From positions 1 to 10,589 of the forward strand of contig CAYPBK010000061.1 in NCBI GenBank assembly GCA_964408955.1: DNA of 10,589 bases. The letters are read 5' to 3'. The position numbers and the translations under genes were made by a program. Under the pieces are notes generated by a model that saw only the letters and a program-made list of their open reading frames with translations, ran no database searches and was not told the DNA's origin. This stretch comes from JAAYKT01 sp964408955 (GTDB lineage: Bacteria; Bacillota; Clostridia; Lutisporales; Lutisporaceae). This document shows positions 1 through 5,850 of this stretch, in pieces (the stretch's first letter is position 1; each line of letters starts with the position of its first letter).

Positions 1-94
1 ACTTTTCCGGTTCTGTTTTGGTAATCTCTTCAAAGTTTGATACTGTCATAAATCTTCTTGCCGGAGAAGTGGGATTAAACTTTTTTATCGCCAT
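1..94 (-). CDS. rplB: 50S ribosomal protein L2 (N-terminal 31 codons only)
   Basis: The window ends inside this gene. The visible part translates as MAIKKFNPTSPARRF, then MTVSNFEEITKTEPEK, the characteristic L2 N-terminus (family pattern K-x-NPTSPGRR, here with Ala in place of the Gly). L2 is needed for subunit association and for building the peptidyl transferase centre. Start ATG is 92-94, with GGAGG at 104-108, 9 nt upstream. Its place right after rplW is the standard S10 order; rpsS should follow beyond the window. Confidence 0.95.
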   Translation of the reverse strand, partial: MAIKKFNPTSPARRFMTVSNFEEITKTEPEK

Positions 95-113
95 TTTCTA
101 TCTCCTCCCGATT

Positions 114-401
114 TTATAAGCCTTCAAAGAATTCAATAGTTTTACTGTCGGGGGTAAGTTTTACAATAGCTTTTTTATATCCCGGTCTTCTGCCTTCATA
201 CTTACCCATTCTTTTTAATTTTCCAATCATCTTTATGGTATTGACTTTTTCAACTTTTACTTTAAATATTTCTTCAACGGCATTTTTTATCATATATTTA
301 TTAGCTCTTATGTCAACAATGAAAGTGTATTTCCTATCTGCCATATCACTCATACTTTTTTCTGTAATAATTGGTCTTCTAATGATATCGTAGGAGTCCA
401 T
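114..401 (-). CDS. rplW: 50S ribosomal protein L23
   Basis: L23 sits at the rim of the peptide exit tunnel and is the main docking site for trigger factor and signal recognition particle. The product is 95 residues, normal for Firmicutes. The N-terminal DIIRRPIITEKS has Glu14 at the place of the E. coli Glu18 that contacts trigger factor. The flexible rRNA-binding loop (about 60-76, GKLKRMGKYEGRRPGYK) is basic as expected. The start overlaps the rplD stop by one base, with its SD inside rplD; rplB begins 19 nt after its stop. Confidence 0.99.
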   Translation of the reverse strand: MDSYDIIRRPIITEKSMSDMADRKYTFIVDIRANKYMIKNAVEEIFKVKVEKVNTIKMIGKLKRMGKYEGRRPGYKKAIVKLTPDSKTIEFFEGL

Positions 402-418
402 TAAACGTACACCTCCTC
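399..418 (-). promoter_or_regulatory. Overlapping rplD stop and rplW start, with RBS inside rplD
   Basis: The minus strand reads TAATG at 399-403: rplD ends with TAA and rplW begins with ATG, sharing the A at 401. The rplW SD (GAGGAGGT, 411-418) lies within the last codons of rplD (EEVYV). This arrangement usually means coupled translation, which would keep L4 and L23 equimolar. Confidence 0.85.
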
Positions 419-1024
419 AATTTTCTCAACTGCTTCTTTTGTCACAATCAATTTGTCATAATTTAATATATCGTAAACATTAATGGTATTAACTAAAGCT
501 GTTTTTACATTAGGTATATTTCTTGCAGATTTTTCTACATTTTCGTTTGTTTCTGCCAATACTATCATTACCTTGGCATCTACCTTTAAGTTTTCTAATA
601 TGCTGACCATTTGTTTTGTTTTAGGCTCATCGAATTTAAGCTCATCTAAAACTATTAAATTGCTATCGTTCACTTTTGTTGTCAATGCTGATTTCATAGC
701 CAACCTTTTTACTTTCTTAGGTAAAGTAAACCTATAAGATCTTGGTTTAGGTGCAAAAACAATACCTCCGTGTGTCCATTGGGGTGACCTTATACTGCCG
801 TGTCTGGCTCTGCCGGTTCCTTTTTGTCTCCAGGGCTTTCTCCCACCGCCTCTTACTTCAGCTCGAGTCAGTGCAGACTGGGTTCCTTGCCTTTTGTTGG
901 CTAAAATCATCTTTACCACTCTGTGCATAGCATCGACATTGACTTTTATACCAAATATCTCATCCTTTAGTTCTATATCGTCAATTTTTTCACCGCTTAA
1001 ATTATATAAAGCTACTTTTGGCAT
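401..1024 (-). CDS. rplD: 50S ribosomal protein L4
   Basis: L4 binds domain I of 23S rRNA and its long loop lines the peptide exit tunnel. In E. coli it is also the autogenous repressor of the S10 operon at both transcription and translation, which makes it the first candidate ligand for the rpsJ leader here. The product is 207 residues. The tunnel loop (about 46-92) is intact, with RGGGRKPWRQKGTGRARHGS, the region where macrolide-resistance changes occur in other species; the wild-type motif is seen. Start ATG 1022-1024 has AAAGGAGGA upstream (core 1032-1036, 7 nt). The TAA stop (401-403) overlaps the rplW ATG by one base. Confidence 0.99.
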   Translation of the reverse strand: MPKVALYNLSGEKIDDIELKDEIFGIKVNVDAMHRVVKMILANKRQGTQSALTRAEVRGGGRKPWRQKGTGRARHGSIRSPQWTHGGIVFAPKPRSYRFTLPKKVKRLAMKSALTTKVNDSNLIVLDELKFDEPKTKQMVSILENLKVDAKVMIVLAETNENVEKSARNIPNVKTALVNTINVYDILNYDKLIVTKEAVEKIEEVYV

Positions 1025-1047
1025 AGCATATCCTCCTTTCTAGCTTC

Positions 1048-1677
1048 TTATGCTTTCACTGTATCTTTTATCATGACCAGTGAGCCCCTGATCCCGGGAA
1101 CTCCGCCCCGTAAAAGTATATAATTCTTTTCTTTGTCTACTTTTACTACTTCAATATTCTGTATTGTTGTATTTTCATTTCCCATTCTACCTGGTAGCAT
1201 TTTCCCTTTAAAAGTTTTACTGGGGCTGGAAGATGAACCCATTGAACCAGGTGATCTATGGAATTTTGAGCCGTGTTTCATAGGTCCTCTATGGGCATTG
1301 AATCTTTTTATTACGCCTGCAGTTCCTTTGCCTTTAGAAACCCCGCTTATATCAACTCTATCTCCTTCGGCAAATATATCGACATTTATTTCTTGCCCTA
1401 CCTCATAGGATTCTGCATTTTCAATGCGAAGTTCTCTTATATATCTCTTTGCAGCTACTTTTGCTTTTTCAAATTGACCTTTTACAGGTTTTATCAGCTT
1501 TTTTTCATTTGTGTCTTCGAATCCAACTTTAACTGCATTGTAGCCATCCTTCTCTACAACCTTCTTTTGAATAATTACATTAGGGCTTACTTCAATAACT
1601 GTCACAGGTATTGCTTTACCATCTTTATCAAATATCTGAGTCATGCCGACTTTTTTGCCTAATATTGCTTTTTTCAT
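1048..1677 (-). CDS. rplC: 50S ribosomal protein L3
   Basis: L3 is an early-assembly 23S rRNA-binding protein whose extended loop reaches toward the peptidyl transferase centre. The product is 209 residues, the normal bacterial length. The start MKKAILGKKVGMTQIF is typical. The extended arm spans about 122-167, including FNAHRGPMKHGSKFHR and FKGKMLPGRMGN. The arm has a serine-rich turn (GSSSSPSK, 147-154) where many homologues show GA-S/T-x-PS-R; this looks like ordinary variation. Start ATG 1675-1677 has GGAGG at 1688-1692, 10 nt upstream, slightly longer than for neighbouring genes. It lies 68 nt after rpsJ and 23 nt before rplD. Confidence 0.99.
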   Translation of the reverse strand: MKKAILGKKVGMTQIFDKDGKAIPVTVIEVSPNVIIQKKVVEKDGYNAVKVGFEDTNEKKLIKPVKGQFEKAKVAAKRYIRELRIENAESYEVGQEINVDIFAEGDRVDISGVSKGKGTAGVIKRFNAHRGPMKHGSKFHRSPGSMGSSSSPSKTFKGKMLPGRMGNENTTIQNIEVVKVDKEKNYILLRGGVPGIRGSLVMIKDTVKA

Positions 1678-1705
1678 ATTATTTCCACCTCCACTATTTA
1701 CAGAG

Positions 1706-1721
1706 GACCGGATATCCGGTC
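1706..1721 (-). repeat. Perfect 16-nt palindrome between rpsJ and rplC
   Basis: GACCGGATATCCGGTC is fully self-complementary. As RNA it can fold to a GACCGG/CCGGUC stem of 6 bp with an AUAU loop; as DNA it would be a symmetric site. It starts 14 nt upstream of the rplC SD core and has no U-tract after it, so it is not an intrinsic terminator. It stands out in an otherwise AT-rich spacer. Confidence 0.75.
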
Positions 1722-1745
1722 ATACTAAATCTAATTGTTCCAGCG

Positions 1746-2054
1746 TTATAGCTTTATCTCAATATCTACTCCCGCAGGCAAATCTAACCTCATTAAGGCA
1801 TCTACTGTCTTAGGAGTAGGGTTTAGAATGTCAATCAATCTTTTATGAGTCCTTATCTCAAATTGCTCTCTGGCGTCCTTATATTTATGAACTGCTCTTA
1901 GTATTGTAACTATTTCTTTTTGTGTAGGTAACGGAACGGGTCCGGCTACCTCTGCACCTGTTCTTTTAGCAGTTTCAACTATTTTCTGAGCCGATTGATC
2001 TATTAGATTGTGATCAAATGCCTTTAGTCTGATTCTGATTTTTTGCTTTGCCAA
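1746..2054 (-). CDS. rpsJ: 30S ribosomal protein S10
   Basis: S10 belongs to the 30S head; in other bacteria it also acts, as NusE with NusB, in transcription antitermination and NusG-mediated coupling. The 102 residues match the usual length, and MAKQKIRIRLKAFDHNLIDQSA is the standard start. The long loop that penetrates the 30S head (about 45-70, ending FEIRTHKRLID) is intact. The start codon is TTG (2052-2054): homology begins exactly there, GGAGG lies 8 nt upstream, and no in-frame ATG lies nearby. It is the first S10-operon gene, preceded by a long leader and followed by 68 nt containing a perfect palindrome. Confidence 0.98.
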   Translation of the reverse strand: MAKQKIRIRLKAFDHNLIDQSAQKIVETAKRTGAEVAGPVPLPTQKEIVTILRAVHKYKDAREQFEIRTHKRLIDILNPTPKTVDALMRLDLPAGVDIEIKL

Positions 2055-2060
2055 TTAATT

Positions 2061-2070
2061 TCCCTCCTTT
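2061..2070 (-). promoter_or_regulatory. RBS for the TTG start of rpsJ
   Basis: The minus strand reads AAAGGAGGGA, with the GGAGG core 8 nt before TTG at 2054. The strong SD offsets the weak start codon. It lies 3 nt after a possible 7-bp hairpin (2074-2100). Confidence 0.85.
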
Positions 2071-2250
2071 TCATCGCACGTCTGATTTACTTACGTACGA
2101 CTGCATACTGCAATACACTAACCCGGGTGTGTTATTTTTTTTTTATAAATACCCACATCGGGATATGCAGTAGAGTCGCCCGAATTCATGAAACGGGCAT
2201 TGCTCAACAGAAATTAGCCAAGTTTCCTTGCAACCTCCTGTTTCATCGCA
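2063..2250 (-). repeat. Two near-identical copies of the rpsJ RBS region
   Basis: The downstream copy (2063-2078, minus strand TGCGATGAAAAGGAGG) carries the working rpsJ SD. The upstream copy (2234-2250, TGCGATGAAACAGGAGG) is the same apart from one extra C. The coordinates give the span from one copy to the other; the sequence between them is not repeated. The upstream copy is also followed by TTGGC (after 12 nt, versus 8 nt before the rpsJ TTGGC). Confidence 0.7.
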
Positions 2251-2267
2251 TGCTTTTTTACATAACT

Positions 2268-2301
2268 ATTATAGTTTATACTATTTTATATGGTTTGACA
2301 A
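2268..2301 (-). promoter_or_regulatory. Probable promoter of the S10 operon
   Basis: In a very AT-rich stretch the minus strand has TTGTCA (2296-2301), one mismatch from a consensus -35, and a perfect TATAAT (2268-2273). The two are 22 bp apart, too far to work together. The best pairings are TTGTCA with TAAACT (2273-2278, 17 bp) or TATAAA (2275-2280, 15 bp), or TATAAT with a poor -35. Some promoter here is likely because of the terminator-like hairpin upstream and the long leader downstream, but the exact elements are uncertain. Confidence 0.5.
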
Positions 2302-2382
2302 TAATATAAATAAAATATTTTATAATTTTTTAACATTTGTTTACTGTTCACACATTTTAAAATTGATTTTTTTATTTACCAA

Positions 2383-2413
2383 ATTCGGGTCGGCGTCCAT
2401 TGCCGACCCAAAT
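2383..2413 (-). terminator. Stem-loop after tuf, weak or partial terminator
   Basis: An inverted repeat lies 21 nt after the tuf stop codon. Arms 2387-2394 and 2402-2409 (GGGTCGGC/GCCGACCC) give 8 perfect pairs. One G-U and three A-U pairs extend the stem to 12 bp, with a 7-nt loop. The RNA following it reads AAUUUGGUAAAU, so the U-tract is short and broken. It may end some transcripts, protect the 3' end of the abundant tuf mRNA, or be a processing site between the str and S10 units. Confidence 0.5.
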
Positions 2414-2434
2414 CTATAAACAACACAGGTCGTT

Positions 2435-3637
2435 TTATTCTATTATACTAGAAACAGCTCCAGCTCCAACTGTCTTTCCGCCTTCTCTTATTGCGAATCT
2501 TAGTCCTTCTTCTATGGCTATTGGAGTTATTAGCTTTATTGTCATTTCTATATGGTCTCCGGGCATACACATTTCTACGCCTTCCTCTAAGTCTATTACT
2601 CCTGTTACGTCTGTTGTTCTGAAGTAGAATTGTGGTCTGTATCCGTTAAAGAAGGGTGTGTGTCTTCCTCCTTCTTCTTTCGTCAATACGTATACTCTGG
2701 CTTTAAAGTGTGTATGTGGCTTAATTGAGCCGGGCTTTGCCAGTACTTGACCTCTTTCTATGTCTGTCCTTTGGACTCCTCTTAGCAGCGCTCCTATGTT
2801 ATCTCCTGCCTGTGCCTGGTCAAGTAGTTTTCTGAACATTTCTACTCCCGTTACTACTGTTGTTCTCGGGCTTTCACTCAGTCCAACTATTTCTACGTTG
2901 TCTTGTACTTTTACTGTTCCTCTTTCTACTCTTCCTGTTGCTACTGTGCCTCTGCCTGTTATGGAGAATACGTCTTCTACCGGCATTAGGAATGGTTTGT
3001 CTGTCGCTCTTTCAGGGGTGGGAATGTATGCATCTACTTCTTTCATTAGCTTTAGTATCGGTCCGCACCATTCACAGTCTTCTTTGCCGCATCCGCATTC
3101 TAGTGCTTTTAAGGCTGAGCCTGCTACTATGGGTGTGTCATCTCCCGGGAATTCGTATTCGCTTAGCAGTTCTCTTACTTCCATTTCTACCAGTTCTATC
3201 AGTTCTGCGTCATCTACCATGTCTACTTTGTTTAAAAATACTATTATATAGGGTACTCCTACTTGTCTGGATAGCAGTATGTGTTCCCTTGTTTGAGGCA
3301 TCGGTCCGTCTGCTGCTGATACTACCAGTATAGCTCCGTCCATTTGTGCCGCTCCTGTTATCATGTTCTTTACATAGTCTGCGTGTCCGGGGCAGTCAAC
3401 ATGGGCATAGTGTCTGTTCTCTGTCTGGTATTCTACGTGGGACGTGTTTATTGTTATTCCTCTTTCTTTTTCTTCCGGGGCTTTGTCTATTTCGTCATAT
3501 TTTGTTGCTGTTGCTCCGCCGTATTTTGATAATACTAATGTGATTGCTGCTGTCAATGTTGTCTTACCATGGTCTACGTGTCCTATGGTTCCTATGTTTA
3601 CATGGGGCTTCGTTCTCTCATATTTTGCTTTTGCCAT
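2435..3637 (-). CDS. tuf: Elongation factor Tu with a four-cysteine insertion
   Basis: EF-Tu delivers aminoacyl-tRNA to the ribosomal A site as a GTP complex. The product is 400 residues, slightly longer than the 394 of E. coli. GTPase motifs are GHVDHGKT (19-26), RGITI (59-63), DCPGH (81-85) with catalytic His85, NKVD (136-139) and SALK (174-177). Domains 2 and 3 are complete and end GAGAVSSIIE. Just after SALKALE, residues 181-191 read CGCGKEDCEWC, giving Cys 181, 183, 188 and 191 in the position where many EF-Tu proteins have a short acidic helix. I recall similar Cys-rich versions from some clostridial EF-Tu. Start ATG 3635-3637 has GGAGG (3645-3649) 7 nt upstream. Two-fold codons favour C endings (AAC, GAC, CAC), a bias expected of a very highly expressed gene. 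It is the last str gene; a stem-loop follows. Confidence 0.99.
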   Translation of the reverse strand: MAKAKYERTKPHVNIGTIGHVDHGKTTLTAAITLVLSKYGGATATKYDEIDKAPEEKERGITINTSHVEYQTENRHYAHVDCPGHADYVKNMITGAAQMDGAILVVSAADGPMPQTREHILLSRQVGVPYIIVFLNKVDMVDDAELIELVEMEVRELLSEYEFPGDDTPIVAGSALKALECGCGKEDCEWCGPILKLMKEVDAYIPTPERATDKPFLMPVEDVFSITGRGTVATGRVERGTVKVQDNVEIVGLSESPRTTVVTGVEMFRKLLDQAQAGDNIGALLRGVQRTDIERGQVLAKPGSIKPHTHFKARVYVLTKEEGGRHTPFFNGYRPQFYFRTTDVTGVIDLEEGVEMCMPGDHIEMTIKLITPIAIEEGLRFAIREGGKTVGAGAVSSIIE

Positions 3638-3666
3638 TTTATATCCTCCTTATATATCCCTTTTAA

Positions 3667-5733
3667 TTATCTGGATATTATTTTACTTGTTATATTTTTG
3701 GGTACCTCTTCGAAATGGTTCATTTCCATAGTATAAGTACCTCTACCTTGAGTTTTTGATCTTAAGTCTGTGGCATAACCGAACATTTCTGCCAAGGGTA
3801 CATAACCCATAACAACCTGAGCGCCGGCTCTGGCTTCCATACCTTCAATTTTTCCTCTTCTTGAGTTAATATCTCCAATTACATCACCTAAATATTCCTC
3901 AGGTATTGTAACTTCTACCTTCATAATAGGCTCCATAAGTACTGGTTCAGCCTTCTTCATTCCATCCTTAAAACCCATAGATGCCGCTATTTTGAAAGCC
4001 ATTTCGGAAGAGTCAACCTCGTGATAAGAGCCGTCGTATAATGTAACCTTAATATCAATTACATTATATCCGCCTAAAACTCCGTTTTGCAAGGCTTCCT
4101 CAACACCACCCTGAACCGAGGATATGAATTCCTTTGGAATTGCGCCGCCTACTATTTTATTAACAAATTCAAAGCCTGTACCCGGCTCCTTAGGCTCTAT
4201 CTCCAGCCAAACATGTCCGTATTGCCCTTTTCCTCCGGATTGCCTGATAAATTTACCTTCTGATTTTACTTTATTTTTTATAGTTTCTTTATAAGCTACT
4301 TGCGGTTTTCCTACATTTGCATCAACCCGATATTCTCTTAACATCCTGTTTACAATTATCTCTAAATGCAGTTCTCCCATTCCGGCAATTATCGTTTGAC
4401 CTGTTTCTTCATTTGTATAAGTTCTAAAAGTCGGATCCTCTTCCGATAGCTTTGATAAGGCTATTCCCATTTTGTCTTGACCGGCTTTTGTCTTTGGTTC
4501 AATCGCTACTGATATAACAGGTTCAGGAAACTGCATTGATTCCAAAATTATCTGATGATCTTCTGAGCATAGGGTATCTCCTGTGGTTGTGTCTTTTAAA
4601 CCGACAACTGCAGCAATATCTCCAGTTTGTACTTCACTTATTTCCTCTCTGTGATTTGCATGCATTTGAAGTATTCTACCCAGTCTTTCCCTTTTCCCTT
4701 TTGTGGAATTATATACATAGGAACCTGCTTGAAGCTTTCCTGAATAAACTCTAAAAAAAGCTAATTTTCCTACATAGGAATCCACCATTATTTTAAAGGC
4801 CAAAGCTGAAAAAGGCTCATCATTAGATGCGTGCCTTATAAGCTTATCTGTACCATCAACAGTCAAGCCTTCCACAGGTGGGATATCCAAAGGTGATGGC
4901 AGATAGTCTACAACGGCATCCATTACCAGTTGCACACCTTTATTTTTATAAGAAGAACCACATAAAACTGGTGTAAAAGCATTGGCAATTGTACCTTTTC
5001 TAATTGCTCTCTTTATATCTTCTTCTTTAATTTCTTCGCCTTCTAAATATTTCGTCATAAGCTCTTCATCATGCTCCGAAGCAGCTTCAATCATTTTTTC
5101 CCTATATTCCTCAGCAAGACTGAGAAGATCCTCCGGTATATCAGATTCCTCTATTTCTTTCCCCATATCATCCTTATATACTTCTGCTTTCATTTTAACT
5201 AAATCAATTATTCCTATAAAACTATCTTCTTTTCCAATGGGTAATTGGATAGGCACTGCGTTTGCTTTAAGTCTGTCTCTTAGCTTTTCAATTACTATAA
5301 TAAAATCAGCGCCCATGATATCCATTTTATTAATATAAGCAATTCTGGGTACTTTATATTTATCTGCTTGTCGCCATACTGTTTCTGATTGCGGTTCCAC
5401 TCCGCCCTTTGCGCAAAAGACTGCTACTGAACCATCGAGAACACGTAGTGATCTTTCTACTTCAACAGTAAAGTCCACATGCCCTGGCGTATCTATAATA
5501 TTTATTCTATGGTTTTTCCACTCAGCAGTAGTAGCAGCAGATGTTATCGTTATGCCTCTTTCCTGCTCCTGCTCCATCCAATCCATCGTTGCAGATCCCT
5601 CGTGAGTCTCCCCAACTTTATGGGTTCTCCCGGTATAATAAAGGATTCTTTCCGTCGTTGTAGTCTTTCCTGCATCAATGTGAGCCATTATCCCAATATT
5701 TCTTATATTTTCTAGCGGAAATTGCCTAGGCAT
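3667..5733 (-). CDS. fusA: Elongation factor G (translocase GTPase)
   Basis: EF-G drives tRNA-mRNA translocation and, with ribosome recycling factor, splits post-termination ribosomes. The product is 688 residues from the chosen start (family about 690-700). GTPase motifs are G1 AHIDAGKT (17-24), the switch I region RGITIT (59-64), DTPGHVD (81-87) with the catalytic His at 85, and NKMD (135-138). Domains II to V follow, including the domain IV segment SGGKGQYGHVWLE, typical of true EF-G. I chose ATG 5731-5733 (MPRQFPLENIRNIG) because GGAGG (5740-5744) is 6 nt upstream. A longer in-frame reading from 5763 would add ten non-homologous residues and place the SD inside the gene. It lies between rpsG (117 nt) and tuf (29 nt), the classic str order. 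It is the target of fusidic acid; resistance positions were not assessed. Confidence 0.99.
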   Translation of the reverse strand: MPRQFPLENIRNIGIMAHIDAGKTTTTERILYYTGRTHKVGETHEGSATMDWMEQEQERGITITSAATTAEWKNHRINIIDTPGHVDFTVEVERSLRVLDGSVAVFCAKGGVEPQSETVWRQADKYKVPRIAYINKMDIMGADFIIVIEKLRDRLKANAVPIQLPIGKEDSFIGIIDLVKMKAEVYKDDMGKEIEESDIPEDLLSLAEEYREKMIEAASEHDEELMTKYLEGEEIKEEDIKRAIRKGTIANAFTPVLCGSSYKNKGVQLVMDAVVDYLPSPLDIPPVEGLTVDGTDKLIRHASNDEPFSALAFKIMVDSYVGKLAFFRVYSGKLQAGSYVYNSTKGKRERLGRILQMHANHREEISEVQTGDIAAVVGLKDTTTGDTLCSEDHQIILESMQFPEPVISVAIEPKTKAGQDKMGIALSKLSEEDPTFRTYTNEETGQTIIAGMGELHLEIIVNRMLREYRVDANVGKPQVAYKETIKNKVKSEGKFIRQSGGKGQYGHVWLEIEPKEPGTGFEFVNKIVGGAIPKEFISSVQGGVEEALQNGVLGGYNVIDIKVTLYDGSYHEVDSSEMAFKIAASMGFKDGMKKAEPVLMEPIMKVEVTIPEEYLGDVIGDINSRRGKIEGMEARAGAQVVMGYVPLAEMFGYATDLRSKTQGRGTYTMEMNHFEEVPKNITSKIISR

Positions 5734-5850
5734 TTTAATCCTCCTCTCTATAGCAAGAATCACTTATGTTTGTTCTCAAATGCATCAAATTTGAAAAATA
5801 CTTATTTTTGATTCTCAGATTAAATTCTATTAGAGTAAGCTTTATTGACA
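5734..5850 (-). other. rpsG-fusA spacer, AT-rich, no clear signal except the fusA RBS
   Basis: This 117-nt spacer contains a short A/T inverted repeat (AAAAAT/ATTTTT) and the fusA SD. I see no promoter with an acceptable -35/-10 pair far enough upstream of the SD, no terminator and no ORF with an SD. Confidence 0.5.
5738..5746 (-). promoter_or_regulatory. RBS that fixes the fusA start
   Basis: The minus strand reads GAGGAGGAT, with a GGAGG core 6 nt before the ATG at 5733. It argues for the 688-residue EF-G and against the upstream ATG at 5763. Confidence 0.85.

Larger units (their letters stand above)
2055..2265 (-). ncRNA. Structured 5' leader of the S10 operon (candidate cis-regulatory RNA)
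   Basis: About 200 nt between the probable promoter and rpsJ hold no convincing gene. The minus-strand RNA offers several helices. In RNA order they are CAAG/CUUG closed by a GAAA tetraloop (2219-2222 with 2227-2230), GCCCG/CGGGC (2178-2182 with 2194-2198), an 8-bp long-range helix ACUGCAUA/UAUGCAGU (2100-2107 with 2164-2171), and UCGUACG/CGUGCGA (2074-2080 with 2094-2100, one G-U pair) just upstream of the SD. A run of ten A residues (2135-2144) lies inside the long-range loop. S10 operons of E. coli, and other ribosomal operons of Firmicutes, are controlled by ribosomal proteins binding their leaders, so L4 or another operon product is a plausible ligand. I do not recognise this as a named RNA family. 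Confidence 0.5.

Noticed and set aside
2114..2144. Terminator-like pattern on the plus strand (ACAC...GTGT followed by ten T)
   Set aside because: No plus-strand gene or promoter feeds into it and the stem is only about 4 bp. On the transcribed strand the run is A, so it cannot act as an intrinsic terminator for S10 transcripts.
2214..2246. Minus-strand mini-ORF in the leader, ATG to TAA, encoding MKQEVARKLG
   Set aside because: No SD precedes the ATG, and the AGGAGG lies inside it. Ten codons are easily met by chance. It is kept only as a possible leader peptide and not annotated.
2295..2300. TTGACA on the plus strand as a divergent promoter
   Set aside because: It is nearly the reverse complement of the minus-strand TTGTCA. 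The nearest plus-strand TATAAT is 20 bp away, and nothing coding lies downstream on the plus strand.
2043..2419. Plus-strand frames of 88 and 63 codons in the tuf-rpsJ gap
   Set aside because: They are rich in Ile/Phe/Tyr/Leu as expected from AT-rich DNA, have no SD, and overlap the S10 leader and promoter on the other strand.
2760..3333. Two long overlapping plus-strand frames (163 and 157 codons) opposite tuf
   Set aside because: They are antisense shadows created by the codon bias of tuf. They are low-complexity (runs of Ser/Thr/Pro or Leu/Val), have no SD, and lie opposite an unmistakable EF-Tu frame.
5734..5763. Ten-residue N-terminal extension of EF-G (start at 5763)
   Set aside because: The extension is not homologous to EF-G, has no SD, and would bury the strong SD at 5738-5746 inside the coding region.
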